Source: an uncultured Lachnospiraceae bacterium
Lineage (GTDB): Bacteria > Bacillota > Clostridia > Lachnospirales > Lachnospiraceae
Length of the DNA: 64,000 bases
Direction: 5' to 3'
Assembly: GCA_934309145.1 (NCBI GenBank)
Contig: CAKRCW010000006.1
Location: 104,803 to 168,802, forward strand
The notes beneath the pieces are model-generated. The model ran no database searches, was not told where the DNA came from, and was given only the letters and a program-made list of their open reading frames with translations. This document shows, one piece after another, positions 9,322 to 18,123 of the stretch. The translations under genes and the position numbers were made by a program. Position 1 is the first letter of the stretch, and each line of letters starts with the position of its first letter.

Positions 9322-10037
9322 AATCAAGTGGAAAAACTGACACAGGGAATAAGCGAAATAATAATCAGGACAGCATATTCTTTAGTGATCAGCCTATTGG
9401 CCCATTGCCTAATTTGTACATAGTAGCAGATGGTATGGGGGGACATAAAGCCGGAGATCAGGCATCAAAGATGGCGATTGATATTACGGTAGATTTTGTT
9501 AAAAATTCAACATTAGAGAATCCTATTGCAGTGCTTAAGAGAGCCATGATATATGCCAATAATGAGATATATAAAGCTGCAAGCAAGGATCCTGAGCTTA
9601 CAGGTATGGGTACAACTATGGTTGTCGCCGTTGCGCAGGAGGGAAAGCTCTATGTTGCGAATGTTGGTGACAGCAGATTATATGTTGTTAATTCAGAGAT
9701 TAAGCAGATAACTATGGATCATTCTTTAGTTGAGGAGCTTATAAGGAAGGGCGAGCTTGAGAGAAAAAGAGGGCGAAACCATCCGGAGAAGAATATTATT
9801 ACTAAAGCTATGGGATCTAAAGAAGAGGTTATACCTGATTTCTTTGAGATAGATATTAATTCTGAGGATAAATATTTGTTATGTTCAGATGGATTATCCA
9901 ATATGGTAGAGGATGACGAGATTAGAGACATTGTAGTTGATAACTATAAGCTTGAGGATATAGCACAAGCGTTAGTTGACAGGGCTAACTACTATGGTGG
10001 CTCAGACAATATATCCGTTGTCGTCATATCAGAGTAA
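9318..10037 (+). CDS. prpC: PP2C-type Ser/Thr protein phosphatase PrpC/Stp
   Basis: This PPM/PP2C phosphatase reverses phosphorylation by the PrkC kinase encoded next. The 239 residues include all main metal-binding motifs: KRNNNQDS near the N-terminus, ADGMGGHKAGD at about 36-46, TGMGTTMV, NVGDSRLY, LLCSDGLSNM at about 188-197, and GGSDNISVVV at the C-terminus. No membrane segment is seen, so it acts in the cytoplasm. ATGA overlap with rlmN and a 35-base gap to prkC support one transcript. PrpC/PrkC pairs adjust cell wall synthesis and translation GTPases, and rsgA follows here. Confidence 0.96.
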   Translation: MKSSGKTDTGNKRNNNQDSIFFSDQPIGPLPNLYIVADGMGGHKAGDQASKMAIDITVDFVKNSTLENPIAVLKRAMIYANNEIYKAASKDPELTGMGTTMVVAVAQEGKLYVANVGDSRLYVVNSEIKQITMDHSLVEELIRKGELERKRGRNHPEKNIITKAMGSKEEVIPDFFEIDINSEDKYLLCSDGLSNMVEDDEIRDIVVDNYKLEDIAQALVDRANYYGGSDNISVVVISE

Positions 10038-10072
10038 TTAATTAGAGGAATATAACAGAAAGGATAGAAGTT

Positions 10073-12301
10073 ATGTTAAAACCAGGAATGATATTATGCG
10101 ATAGATATGAAATACTTGAAGTGGTTGGCGCAGGCGGAATGTCTATTGTATATAAGGCAAGATGTCACAGATTGAACAGAAATGTTGCAATAAAGGTGCT
10201 TAAGCCAGAGTTTAGCAATGATAAGAATTTTGTTACAAAATTCAAGATAGAAGCTCAGGCAGCAGCCGGGCTTACACATCCTAACATAGTTAATGTTTAT
10301 GATGTAGTGGATGACGATGGTATATATTTTATCGTCATGGAGCTTGTGGATGGTATTACACTTAAAGAATATATAGAGAAGAATGGCAGACTTAATATGA
10401 CTGAGGCTATTGATTTTTCAATACAGATTGCTTCAGGACTTGAGGCAGCTCATGAGAATCACATTATTCACAGGGATATTAAGCCACAGAATATAATTGT
10501 ATCAAAAAATGGCAATATTAAGGTTACTGATTTTGGTATTGCGAGAGCAGCATCATCTAACACTCTTACATCAGGTGCTATGGGCAGTGTTCATTATATT
10601 TCACCTGAGCAGGCAAGAGGTGGTTACAGTGACGAGAGAAGTGATATATATTCTCTTGGTATCACTATGTATGAGATGGTAACCGGAAGAGTTCCATTTG
10701 AGGGTGATAACAACGTATCAGTTGCTCTTATGCATATTCAGAGTGAGATGATACCACCAAGACAGTATTATCCTGATATATATTCAAGCTTTGAGAAGAT
10801 TATTCTTAAGGCAACACAGAAGAAGCCTGAGAGAAGATATCTTACGGCAAGTGCGCTTATTGCAGATTTGAAGAGAGTACAGAACAATCCTAATATAGAT
10901 ATAGTCGTAGCACCTACAGCTATTACAAACAGTCCTACTCAGGAATGGACTAAGGAGGATGTCAAGGCTATAAGAGATGGCAGTGCATACAAGGATTCAT
11001 ATGTGAACAGCCAGCTAAATGCATTTCAGAATCCGCCTGTTCAGAATGAGATGGGTGAATTAAGAGCCAACGATGGTATATCAATGATTCCGGTCAATAA
11101 TCAGAAAATTAATGAACTGCTCAATGAAGATGATTCATGGGAGGATGAATTTTATGATGAGCCGGTTGAACCACAGCGAAAGTCAAGTCTTAAGAAGGTT
11201 CAGGATTATGATGACAGTGATGATTACGAGGAAGAGGACGACAATCAGGAGTTAGATCCGGGACTTAAGAAGGCTGTGACAATAGCCGGTGTTATAACTG
11301 CTATAATACTTGCGATTGTTGTTATGGTTGTACTTGGTAATCTGATGGGATGGTTTAAGTTCGGAAGTAAGAAGAACAGTACCACAACTGAGGCTGCAAA
11401 CGAGGTTGCGATGATAGATGTTACAGGCATTTCGGAGGATGCAGCGATTAAGATGCTTAAAGACCTTGGATTTGTGAACATAAAGACTGAGCAGGAGGCT
11501 AAAGAGGATGTTCAGGAAGGCTATGTTTTTGACCAGAACTTCAAGAAGGATGAGATGGTTGATATCAATAAAGAGATAGTCCTTAAGGTAAGTGCCGGGG
11601 CTGAGGCTAAGGATGTACCTGATGTCAAAGGACTTGAAGACTCAAGAGCTGTAACACTTATTGAGGAGGCTGGCTTCCATGTAGTTCATGCATATGAATT
11701 TGATGATGAGGTTGAGAAGGATTATGTCATTTCTCAGGAGCCTAAGGGCGGAGAACAGGCACCAGCAGGTTCAGATATAGTTATCACAGTAAGTAATGGC
11801 TCAGAGGTTAAGCAGGTTGCGACACCAAGCATTGTAAACCTTTCTGAGGCTAAGGCTATAAACTCACTTAATCAGGCTAAGCTTTCAGCAGGTGCAACAT
11901 CACACAGCTACAGTGATACAGTTCCAGCCGGAAGTGTTATAAGCCAGAACCCTGTAAGCGGAACAATGGTTGATGAGGGAACTACAGTGGATTATGTAAT
12001 AAGCGATGGCCCGGAGCCTAAGGCTACGACATATACAGCTAATATTACAGGTAGTGTAACATGTAATAACCCAGACCTTGACGGTCAGGCAGTTACAATA
12101 CAGATACAGTTTAATGGCGAGACAGTTGCTGAAAAACCTGCAACAGTTATATCAGGGCAGGCAACATCGGTATCTGGTTCAAAGACTGGATTAGCACAGC
12201 AGAGTGGTTCTGCTACGGTTGTCATACTTGATTCAGCAGGTAATAATGTAACAGCTTCATTCTCACCTAATCTTAGCACAAGCTACACAGCAGAACAGTA
12301 G
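10073..12301 (+). CDS. prkC: PASTA-domain Ser/Thr protein kinase PrkC/StkP
   Basis: PrkC is a membrane eukaryote-type kinase that senses cell-wall fragments or lipid II through extracellular PASTA repeats. In 742 residues: kinase domain about 9-275 with GAGGMS P-loop (19-24), HRDIKPQN catalytic loop (H133-R134-D135) and DFGIARA; an acidic juxtamembrane linker (about 365-395); one membrane segment at about 401-427; three PASTA repeats starting near 447, 515 and 582. After the last PASTA comes a Thr/Ser-rich tail of about 90 residues (about 652-742) rich in predicted beta strands, with an Ig-like look; I cannot assign it. Cognate phosphatase is directly upstream, RsgA directly downstream. Confidence 0.95.
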   Translation: MLKPGMILCDRYEILEVVGAGGMSIVYKARCHRLNRNVAIKVLKPEFSNDKNFVTKFKIEAQAAAGLTHPNIVNVYDVVDDDGIYFIVMELVDGITLKEYIEKNGRLNMTEAIDFSIQIASGLEAAHENHIIHRDIKPQNIIVSKNGNIKVTDFGIARAASSNTLTSGAMGSVHYISPEQARGGYSDERSDIYSLGITMYEMVTGRVPFEGDNNVSVALMHIQSEMIPPRQYYPDIYSSFEKIILKATQKKPERRYLTASALIADLKRVQNNPNIDIVVAPTAITNSPTQEWTKEDVKAIRDGSAYKDSYVNSQLNAFQNPPVQNEMGELRANDGISMIPVNNQKINELLNEDDSWEDEFYDEPVEPQRKSSLKKVQDYDDSDDYEEEDDNQELDPGLKKAVTIAGVITAIILAIVVMVVLGNLMGWFKFGSKKNSTTTEAANEVAMIDVTGISEDAAIKMLKDLGFVNIKTEQEAKEDVQEGYVFDQNFKKDEMVDINKEIVLKVSAGAEAKDVPDVKGLEDSRAVTLIEEAGFHVVHAYEFDDEVEKDYVISQEPKGGEQAPAGSDIVITVSNGSEVKQVATPSIVNLSEAKAINSLNQAKLSAGATSHSYSDTVPAGSVISQNPVSGTMVDEGTTVDYVISDGPEPKATTYTANITGSVTCNNPDLDGQAVTIQIQFNGETVAEKPATVISGQATSVSGSKTGLAQQSGSATVVILDSAGNNVTASFSPNLSTSYTAEQ

Positions 12302-12313
12302 GGTGCTGATTTA

Positions 12314-13204
12314 ATGGAAGGAAAGATTATTAAAGGTGTAGGTGGATTTTATTATATCCACCTGCACGATGATAGAATATTTGAATGTAAGGCAAAGGGA
12401 GCATTCAGAAATCAGGGAATTAAGCCTGCGGTTGGAGATAATGTCTATATGGACATTATAGATGAGCAGGAGCTAAAGGGTAATGTTGTAGATATATTAC
12501 CAAGAAAGAATAAGCTTATAAGACCGGCTGTATCGAATGTAGATCAGGCGGTAATTATATTTGCTATGGCACACCCTGAGCCTAATTATAATTTGCTTGA
12601 CAGATTTCTTATTATGATGGACAGGCAGGATGTTGATACACATATCTGCCTTAACAAATCAGATTTAATTAAAAATGATTCCATACAAGAGATAAAAAAA
12701 ATATATGAAAATTGTGGATATAAGGTTATTGTTACGTCCACCTATGAAGATGAAGAAGGATATGATGGCGTAAGAAAACTCCATGATATGATACAGGGTA
12801 AGACAACAGTTTTTGCCGGACCTTCAGGAGTTGGAAAGTCATCGCTTTTAAATGCATTGAATCCGGATGCAAAGGCTAAGACAGGTGCGATAAGTGACAA
12901 GATAAAAAGAGGAAAGCACACAACCAGACATTCAGAACTAATGTATATAGGTGAGGAGACATATATTATGGACACACCGGGATTTAGCTCTCTGTATGTA
13001 GATGAGATGGAAGCAAATGAGCTTAAGGATTACTATAATGAATTTACCATCTACAGTCCACGTTGCAGATTTAATGGCTGTGTACACATCAATGAGCCGG
13101 ACTGCGAGGTTAAAGCTGCGCTTGATAACGGAGCTGTAAGCAGGCTTAGATATGACAACTACAAACAGATATATGAGGAACTAAAAGAAAAAAGGAGATG
13201 GTAG
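12314..13204 (+). CDS. rsgA: Ribosome small-subunit-dependent GTPase RsgA
   Basis: RsgA is a circularly permuted GTPase that checks late 30S maturation near the decoding site. The 296-residue protein has an N-terminal OB-fold (about 1-65), then the permuted G-motifs: NKSD (about 115) comes before the P-loop GPSGVGKSS (about 169-177) and DTPGFSSL (about 219-226), and the C-terminal zinc motif CRFNGCVHINEPDC. Start ATG lies 12 bases after prkC with a GGGTG ribosome site. PrkC is known to phosphorylate RsgA in other Firmicutes, which fits this adjacency. Confidence 0.96.
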   Translation: MEGKIIKGVGGFYYIHLHDDRIFECKAKGAFRNQGIKPAVGDNVYMDIIDEQELKGNVVDILPRKNKLIRPAVSNVDQAVIIFAMAHPEPNYNLLDRFLIMMDRQDVDTHICLNKSDLIKNDSIQEIKKIYENCGYKVIVTSTYEDEEGYDGVRKLHDMIQGKTTVFAGPSGVGKSSLLNALNPDAKAKTGAISDKIKRGKHTTRHSELMYIGEETYIMDTPGFSSLYVDEMEANELKDYYNEFTIYSPRCRFNGCVHINEPDCEVKAALDNGAVSRLRYDNYKQIYEELKEKRRW

Positions 13205-13205
13205 C

Positions 13206-13862
13206 ATGAAGAATATTCTTTCACCATCATTATTGTCAATCGACTTTAATCATATTGAAAGAAATGCAAAGGTACTTGATGAGGCTGGTGTAGAGTGGTT
13301 TCACTTAGATGTTATGGATGGTATATTTGTTAAGAATATATCGTTTGGACCACCGGTAATCAAATGCATCAGAAAGATAACAGACAGCTTCTTTGATGTA
13401 CATCTTATGATTGTAGATCCAATAAGATATATAGATGCATTTAAGGATGCGGGAGCAGATATGCTCACAATTCATTACGAGGCATGCAGGGATTTGCAGG
13501 AGACAATAGATTATATAAAGGATTGTGGACTTAAGGTTGGTATTGCAATTAACCCTGAGACATCGGTGGATGTTGTTGAGCCTTATATTGATAAGGTGGA
13601 TATGATTCTTGTAATGAGCGTAAGACCGGGCTTTGGAGGTCAGAAGTTTATGCCTATAGCACTTGACAAAATAAAATGTGTCCGTGAGTGGGCAGATGAG
13701 AAGAATCCTGAGCTTAATATACAGGTTGATGGTGGTATCACAATAGATAATGTCGATGCAGTGCTTGAAGCGGGAGCTAATGTCATAGTTGCGGGCTCTG
13801 CGGTATTCAAGGGTGATAAGACTGCTAATATTAAGGCTTTTCAGGAGGCACTTTGCAGATAA
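13206..13862 (+). CDS. rpe: Ribulose-phosphate 3-epimerase
   Basis: Rpe interconverts ribulose 5-phosphate and xylulose 5-phosphate in the pentose phosphate pathway. The 218-residue TIM barrel begins LSPSLLSIDF, with HLDVMDGIFV at about residues 33-42 (metal-binding His and Asp), HLMIVDP, HYEA, and the phosphate-binding end VDGGITIDN and AGSAVF. Length is normal. It is separated from rsgA by a single base and followed by thiN, the order rsgA-rpe-thiN known from Bacillus (yloQ-rpe-yloS). Confidence 0.96.
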   Translation: MKNILSPSLLSIDFNHIERNAKVLDEAGVEWFHLDVMDGIFVKNISFGPPVIKCIRKITDSFFDVHLMIVDPIRYIDAFKDAGADMLTIHYEACRDLQETIDYIKDCGLKVGIAINPETSVDVVEPYIDKVDMILVMSVRPGFGGQKFMPIALDKIKCVREWADEKNPELNIQVDGGITIDNVDAVLEAGANVIVAGSAVFKGDKTANIKAFQEALCR

Positions 13863-13863
13863 T

Positions 13864-14502
13864 ATGGTAGTTATAGTTACTGGTGGCATGATGGACAACA
13901 CGCTTCTTAAGAACGTACTTGCAGACAACAGGGGCGCTTATATAATAGGTGTGGATAAGGGACTTAATGCATTACATGAGCTAGATATAAAACCTGATTT
14001 GGTCGTAGGAGATTTTGATTCCGTAGATAGCGGCATCAGAGCTATATATGCAGGTAGCCCTGGTGCCATTGTTTTAAATCCAAGAAAGGATTTTACGGAC
14101 ACTCATGTTGCAGTTTTAGAGGCACTAAAAAGAAAGCCTGACAATATAATAATAGTAGGTGCTACGGGGACAAGGATGGACCACATGCTTGGAAATATAA
14201 ACCTGCTTAAAATCTGCCTTGACGAGGGAGTTATGGCAGCGATTGTTGATAAAAACAATCGTATAAGAATGATAGATAAGCAGCTAAAGATAAGACGTGA
14301 TGAACAATATGGACGTTATGTATCATGTATTCCATTTTCGGATAAGGTTACAGGAATATCCATTAAGGGATTCGAGTATGATCTTGATGATGCTACTATA
14401 ATAAAAGAACAGACCATTGGCATAAGCAATGAGTTGAGAGAGGAGGAAGGTCTTATTACAATTAAAGAAGGATACCTGATTGTGATAGAGGCTAAAGACT
14501 AA
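13864..14502 (+). CDS. thiN: Thiamine pyrophosphokinase
   Basis: This enzyme makes thiamine pyrophosphate from thiamine and ATP. The ATG at 13864, just after the rpe stop, gives a 212-residue protein starting VVIVTGGMMD, the normal family start; a longer in-frame reading from 13789 would run through rpe and is unlikely. Catalytic motifs include DKGLNALHE, VGDFDSV (about 46-52), DFTDTHVAV and GATGTRMDHMLGN (about 100-112), then a C-terminal beta-sandwich thiamine-binding domain. The putP start codon directly follows its stop. Confidence 0.93.
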   Translation: MVVIVTGGMMDNTLLKNVLADNRGAYIIGVDKGLNALHELDIKPDLVVGDFDSVDSGIRAIYAGSPGAIVLNPRKDFTDTHVAVLEALKRKPDNIIIVGATGTRMDHMLGNINLLKICLDEGVMAAIVDKNNRIRMIDKQLKIRRDEQYGRYVSCIPFSDKVTGISIKGFEYDLDDATIIKEQTIGISNELREEEGLITIKEGYLIVIEAKD

Positions 14503-16047
14503 ATGAACATATGGATAATATTGTCATTTGTGGTATATATGGTGGGAATGCTCCTCATAGGTATTACAAGTGCAAAGAAGAACAAGAACGCAGATGATTA
14601 TTTCCTCGGAGGAAGAAATCTGGGAGGCTGGGTAGCTGCATTGTCAGCACAGGCATCAGATATGAGTGGATGGCTCCTTATGGGACTTCCGGGATGTATA
14701 TATGCGTTTGGTGCTAATCAGGCATGGATTGCAATAGGACTATTTTTAGGAACAGTATTTAACTGGCTGCTTGTATCCGGACGACTTAGAAGATACACAA
14801 TAAAGGCTGGAAATGCCATGACAATACCTGAATACTTAAGTAACAGATTCCACGATAACAAGAACATACTTAAGACTATTTCTGCTATAGTCATAGTTGT
14901 ATTCTTTCTTGTTTACACAGCTTCAGCATTTGCAGCAGGTGGTAAGCTCTTTTCATCTGTTATGAAGATAGATTATCATGTTGCACTAACAATCGGTGCG
15001 ATAGTAATTCTTGCGTACACCTTCCTTGGCGGCTTTATAGCTGTATGTAATACAGACTTTGTTCAGGGAACACTTATGCTTATAGGAATACTTACTGTAC
15101 CTATAGTTGCTGTTATGCTCATGGGAACAGGACATATAATCCCTAATCTTATAGATAGCGGACTTACTGTTGATGCAAAGGATTTCCTTAACATCTTCTC
15201 AGAAAACGGAAAGCCTATATCACCAATAAGCATTGCATCACAGCTTGCATGGGGACTTGGTTATTGTGGTATGCCGCATATTCTTGTAAGATTCATGGCT
15301 GTACGTGATGACAAGGAGCTTGCAAAGTCAAGAAAGATAGCTATAGTATGGGTACTTCTTTCACTTGCTGTAGCTTGTATAATCGGAGTTATAGGAAGAG
15401 CATATCTCTATCCTACAGTACTTGGAACAGAACATTCAGAGTATGAGAATGTATTTATCGAGATGATTAAGAAGGTATTCCTAGTTGATACCAAGCTTCC
15501 TCTTATAGGCGGATTGATTCTCTGTGGTGTGCTTGCAGCCATAATGTCAACTGCTGATTCACAGCTGCTGGTATCGTCCTCATCGGTTGCTAATGACCTT
15601 ATTGCCGGAGTATTCTTTAAGAAAATGAGTGAGAAGAGTATTATGATTGCAAGTAGAATTACAGTTATTGCCATCGCTATTATCGCTTATATCATAGCTT
15701 GGAATCCAGACTCAAGCATTATGGCTCTTGTATCTGATGCGTGGGCAGGTCTCGGTAGTGCATTTGGACCTACAATCTTCATGTCACTTTACTGGAAGAG
15801 AATTAATATGCCTGGAGCGGCAGCGGGTATGATAAGCGGTGGACTTACAGTTATAATATGGGATTACATCAAGTTCATAAAGCTTGACGGAGTACGCGTG
15901 ACACTTGCCACATACACAGGACTTTATTCGCTTCTTGTTGGCTTCTTCGTAAGTTTGCTTTTCATAGTAATATTTACACTCTCAACAGCAAAGGTAAGCG
16001 ATGAGATAGTCAAGGAATTTGAAGATGTAAAAAATGGAATAGTATAA
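14503..16047 (+). CDS. putP: Sodium/proline symporter (SSS family)
   Basis: A 514-residue solute:sodium symporter with about 13 predicted membrane segments. PutP-like features are NADDYFLGGRNLGGWVAALSAQASDMSG near the N-terminus (family signature of PutP, with substrate and Na+ contact residues) and GMPHILVRFMAVRDDKELAKSR mid-protein. Proline is the most likely substrate, with Na+ as driver; other substrates of the SSS family cannot be excluded. Its ATG abuts the thiN stop (TAAATG). It ends the first operon series, immediately before a strong terminator. Confidence 0.85.
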   Translation: MNIWIILSFVVYMVGMLLIGITSAKKNKNADDYFLGGRNLGGWVAALSAQASDMSGWLLMGLPGCIYAFGANQAWIAIGLFLGTVFNWLLVSGRLRRYTIKAGNAMTIPEYLSNRFHDNKNILKTISAIVIVVFFLVYTASAFAAGGKLFSSVMKIDYHVALTIGAIVILAYTFLGGFIAVCNTDFVQGTLMLIGILTVPIVAVMLMGTGHIIPNLIDSGLTVDAKDFLNIFSENGKPISPISIASQLAWGLGYCGMPHILVRFMAVRDDKELAKSRKIAIVWVLLSLAVACIIGVIGRAYLYPTVLGTEHSEYENVFIEMIKKVFLVDTKLPLIGGLILCGVLAAIMSTADSQLLVSSSSVANDLIAGVFFKKMSEKSIMIASRITVIAIAIIAYIIAWNPDSSIMALVSDAWAGLGSAFGPTIFMSLYWKRINMPGAAAGMISGGLTVIIWDYIKFIKLDGVRVTLATYTGLYSLLVGFFVSLLFIVIFTLSTAKVSDEIVKEFEDVKNGIV

Positions 16048-16057
16048 AGATAAACAT

Positions 16058-16092
16058 AAAAAATGCCGGGAAACAATAAAACCGGCATTTTT
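16058..16092 (+). terminator. Rho-independent terminator after putP
   Basis: AAAAATGCCGG (about 16059-16069) pairs perfectly with CCGGCATTTTT (about 16082-16092), enclosing a 12-base A-rich loop. The right arm ends in a T run, and the arrangement is symmetric, so it could work on both strands. It ends the yicC-putP gene series. Confidence 0.85.
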
Positions 16093-16134
16093 CTATGTGT
16101 ATAACTTAAAAGAGAGGATTTATGAAAAAACTAT

Positions 16135-16149
16135 GGTTATAATATAACC
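16135..16149. promoter_or_regulatory. Palindrome over a possible -10 box upstream of rlmH
   Basis: GGTTATAATATAACC is a perfect inverted repeat (6-base arms, AAT centre) and contains TATAAT at 16138-16143. No good -35 box is visible 17 bases upstream. It lies 72 bases before the rlmH start and could be an operator over a promoter, but AT-rich chance palindromes are common. Confidence 0.3.
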
Positions 16150-16221
16150 TATAAATATGAACAAAATATGACTAGATTAACAACAATGTGTAAAAAAGCT
16201 GATAAATAGGTGGTTTTTCGT

Positions 16222-16677
16222 ATGAATATAAAGATAATTACAGTCGGAAATGTAAAAGAATTATACTACAGAAATAAAATATCAGAATATATGAGCAGTA
16301 TTTCTAAGAGATATAAGGCAGAATTAATCGAGCTAAAAGATGAAAGTATACCTAAAAATGCCAGTGATTTAGTGCTTAATTCTATAAAGGATACAGAGGG
16401 AAACAGAATATTAGAATATGTTAATTCATCAGATTATGTTATAGCTCTGTGCATAGATGGCGTAAAGACTACTAATCATGGTATGAGAAAGCAGCTTGAT
16501 AAGGCAGCATCACTTGGGAAAGATACAGTGGTATTTATCATAGGAGGCTCTCTTGGACTTTCAGATAAAGTTGTAAAAAGAGCGAATTATAAGCTTAGCT
16601 TCTCAGATATGACATTTCCGCATCAGCTTATGAGAGTCATGCTCTTAGCCGAGATTAATGAGGTTGTATCGCTATAA
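16222..16677 (+). CDS. rlmH: RlmH-family 23S rRNA methyltransferase subunit lacking the C-terminal tail
   Basis: RlmH is a SPOUT methyltransferase that makes N3-methylpseudouridine 1915 in 23S rRNA; the known enzyme is a homodimer whose active site is built from the SAM knot of one subunit and the C-terminal tail of the other. The start ATG 16222 (AGGTGG eight bases upstream) gives 151 residues. SAM-binding GGSLG is intact at 108-112 and TFPHQLMR at 131-138. The usual ending YRAF(K/R)I..-YHK is absent: after TFPHQLMR only 13 residues remain (family about 21), and the YRA positions read NEV. No frameshift restores the tail. A convergent gene 9 bases away encodes a protein that keeps this tail. 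Confidence 0.85.
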   Translation: MNIKIITVGNVKELYYRNKISEYMSSISKRYKAELIELKDESIPKNASDLVLNSIKDTEGNRILEYVNSSDYVIALCIDGVKTTNHGMRKQLDKAASLGKDTVVFIIGGSLGLSDKVVKRANYKLSFSDMTFPHQLMRVMLLAEINEVVSL

Positions 16678-16686
16678 TCTAAGCTG

Positions 16687-17133
16687 CTACTTGTGATAAG
16701 TTATATTGTTAAGTATTGTATAAGCCCTGTATAGCTGCTCTGTAAGTGCTGTTATGGCAATATCAGGCTCAAGTGTAAAGGATGACAGGCATAGCGTGGC
16801 AAGCTTATCGCTTAAGCTGCATGCCTCAAAGCTGTCTGAAATATATGCTTTTTCAAGTTCGTTTTCACATATGAAAAATACTATCGCGGAATATCCATTT
16901 ACGTTTAAAGTACTTATAAGCTTTGACAAATCAACGGATGATATAGTTTCTGTGCCTGCTGTGATGGTATAATACATTGTGTGGGAGCTTAGCTTCGGTA
17001 TTTTTTTATCAAATCTTTGATTCGTTTTTAGCTTAATCTGGCAATACGGAGAAGTCCTCTTTGTGTATTCCGATATTGCCGAAAGATAATCAGCATCTAA
17101 TTTTTTCTTAGCTGTATATATTGTAATTTCCAT
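16687..17133 (-). CDS. RlmH-like protein with the C-terminal tail but without the SAM knot motif
   Basis: A 148-residue protein of the RlmH fold family by its two ends: it starts MEITIYTAKKKLDADY, and ends TEQLYRAYTILNNITYHK, matching the conserved RlmH tail that carries catalytic Tyr and His residues. Between them it is highly diverged: the GGS(L/N)G SAM loop is replaced by CENELEKAY and TFPHQ by TLEPDI. Alone it should not bind SAM in the normal way. It is convergent with the rlmH gene above, which has the reverse defect, so the two could form an obligate heterodimer. The start has AGGTGA eight bases upstream. A decaying paralogue is the alternative, but the open frame and intact tail argue against simple decay. 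Confidence 0.7.
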   Translation of the reverse strand: MEITIYTAKKKLDADYLSAISEYTKRTSPYCQIKLKTNQRFDKKIPKLSSHTMYYTITAGTETISSVDLSKLISTLNVNGYSAIVFFICENELEKAYISDSFEACSLSDKLATLCLSSFTLEPDIAITALTEQLYRAYTILNNITYHK

Positions 17134-17241
17134 AATATTTTCACCTCAATAAATTAATAATAACATGATTTAACATCTTTTAAAATGGTTGATTTAGTGC
17201 TATGATGTACGCGGATATAAAGTTGATTTGGAGGACATATA

Positions 17242-18054
17242 ATGACAAAGGATAAGAAGATATTGATATTAGACATAGATGGAACTCTTGTCAATTCCAG
17301 AAAAGAGATAACACCACTTACCCTGTCATATTTACATGAGATACAGGAAAAGGGACATATAGTTGCGTTAGCATCAGGCAGACCTTATCCCGGAATGAAG
17401 GGCTATGCCGAGCAGCTTGGATTAGATAAGATGGGCGGCTATGCTGTATCGTTTAATGGTGCAAGAATTATATCGTGCAGGGATGGAAGTGCAGTATACG
17501 AGAAAACTATGCCTAACCATTATCTAAAGGATATATACAATTATGCCACAGAGCATGGAATCGGTATGGTTACATATAAGGATGACATGGTTGTGACTGG
17601 AACAAGGATAGATGATTATATGGAGTATGAGGCGAGACTTAACTATATGCCTCTTAAGCATATTGATAACTTCTGTGAAGAGGTTGATTTTGATATGGTA
17701 AAATGCCTTCTCACAGCCGAGCCGGAGTATGCAGCACAGTGTGAGAAGGAGCTCTATGATATGCTTTCACCGGAGCTTAATGTATTTCGCTCAGAACCAT
17801 ATTTTATAGAGATTACAATGCAGGGAGTAGATAAGGCTGAGTCAATAGACCACCTTCTTAAGATATTAGATATTCCGAGAGAAAACTCAATATGCTGTGG
17901 AGATGGATTTAACGACCTGACCATGGTTAAATATGCGGGCATTGGCGTTGCAATGGAAAATGCTCAGCAAATAGTTAAGGATAATGCAGATTATATAACG
18001 GCATCATGTGATGATGATGGTATAGTTCAGGTTATAAAAGAATTTATATTGTAG
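17242..18054 (+). CDS. Cof-type HAD-superfamily phosphatase
   Basis: A 270-residue HAD hydrolase of the Cof/YwpJ subfamily (type IIB cap). Motif I is LDIDGTLVN near the N-terminus with the nucleophile Asp and general acid Asp, motif II ASGRP, motif III Lys region, and motif IV GDGFNDLTMVKYAG at about 214-227. These enzymes hydrolyse sugar phosphates, FMN, PLP or similar small phosphates; the substrate here cannot be told. The start has TTGGAGGAC upstream. It is divergent from the RlmH-like gene and followed by a phosphotransferase gene on the same strand but with its own promoter. Confidence 0.88.
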   Translation: MTKDKKILILDIDGTLVNSRKEITPLTLSYLHEIQEKGHIVALASGRPYPGMKGYAEQLGLDKMGGYAVSFNGARIISCRDGSAVYEKTMPNHYLKDIYNYATEHGIGMVTYKDDMVVTGTRIDDYMEYEARLNYMPLKHIDNFCEEVDFDMVKCLLTAEPEYAAQCEKELYDMLSPELNVFRSEPYFIEITMQGVDKAESIDHLLKILDIPRENSICCGDGFNDLTMVKYAGIGVAMENAQQIVKDNADYITASCDDDGIVQVIKEFIL

Positions 18055-18063
18055 TGCATATGA

Positions 18064-18093
18064 TTGACATTACAAATAGTGTTAAGTTAAAAT
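18064..18093 (+). promoter_or_regulatory. Promoter ahead of the phosphotransferase gene
   Basis: A consensus -35 box TTGACA (18064-18069) is followed after 18 bases by TAAAAT (18088-18093), and the gene starts at 18124. This separates the phosphotransferase gene transcriptionally from the HAD phosphatase upstream. Confidence 0.55.
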
Positions 18094-18123
18094 ATTAAAA
18101 AAGACAGAAACAGAGGGATATGC

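Noticed and set aside
13789..13863. Longer start of the thiamine pyrophosphokinase gene inside rpe
   Set aside because: The added residues come from another frame of rpe and do not match the family; the ATG at 13864 gives the normal N-terminus.
16640..16700. Frameshift that would restore the RlmH tail in the plus-strand gene
   Set aside because: The +1 frame gives LYRYNLSCYL, which has a chance LYR but no YHK end, and the in-frame residues align with the family up to the stop. Truncation fits better.
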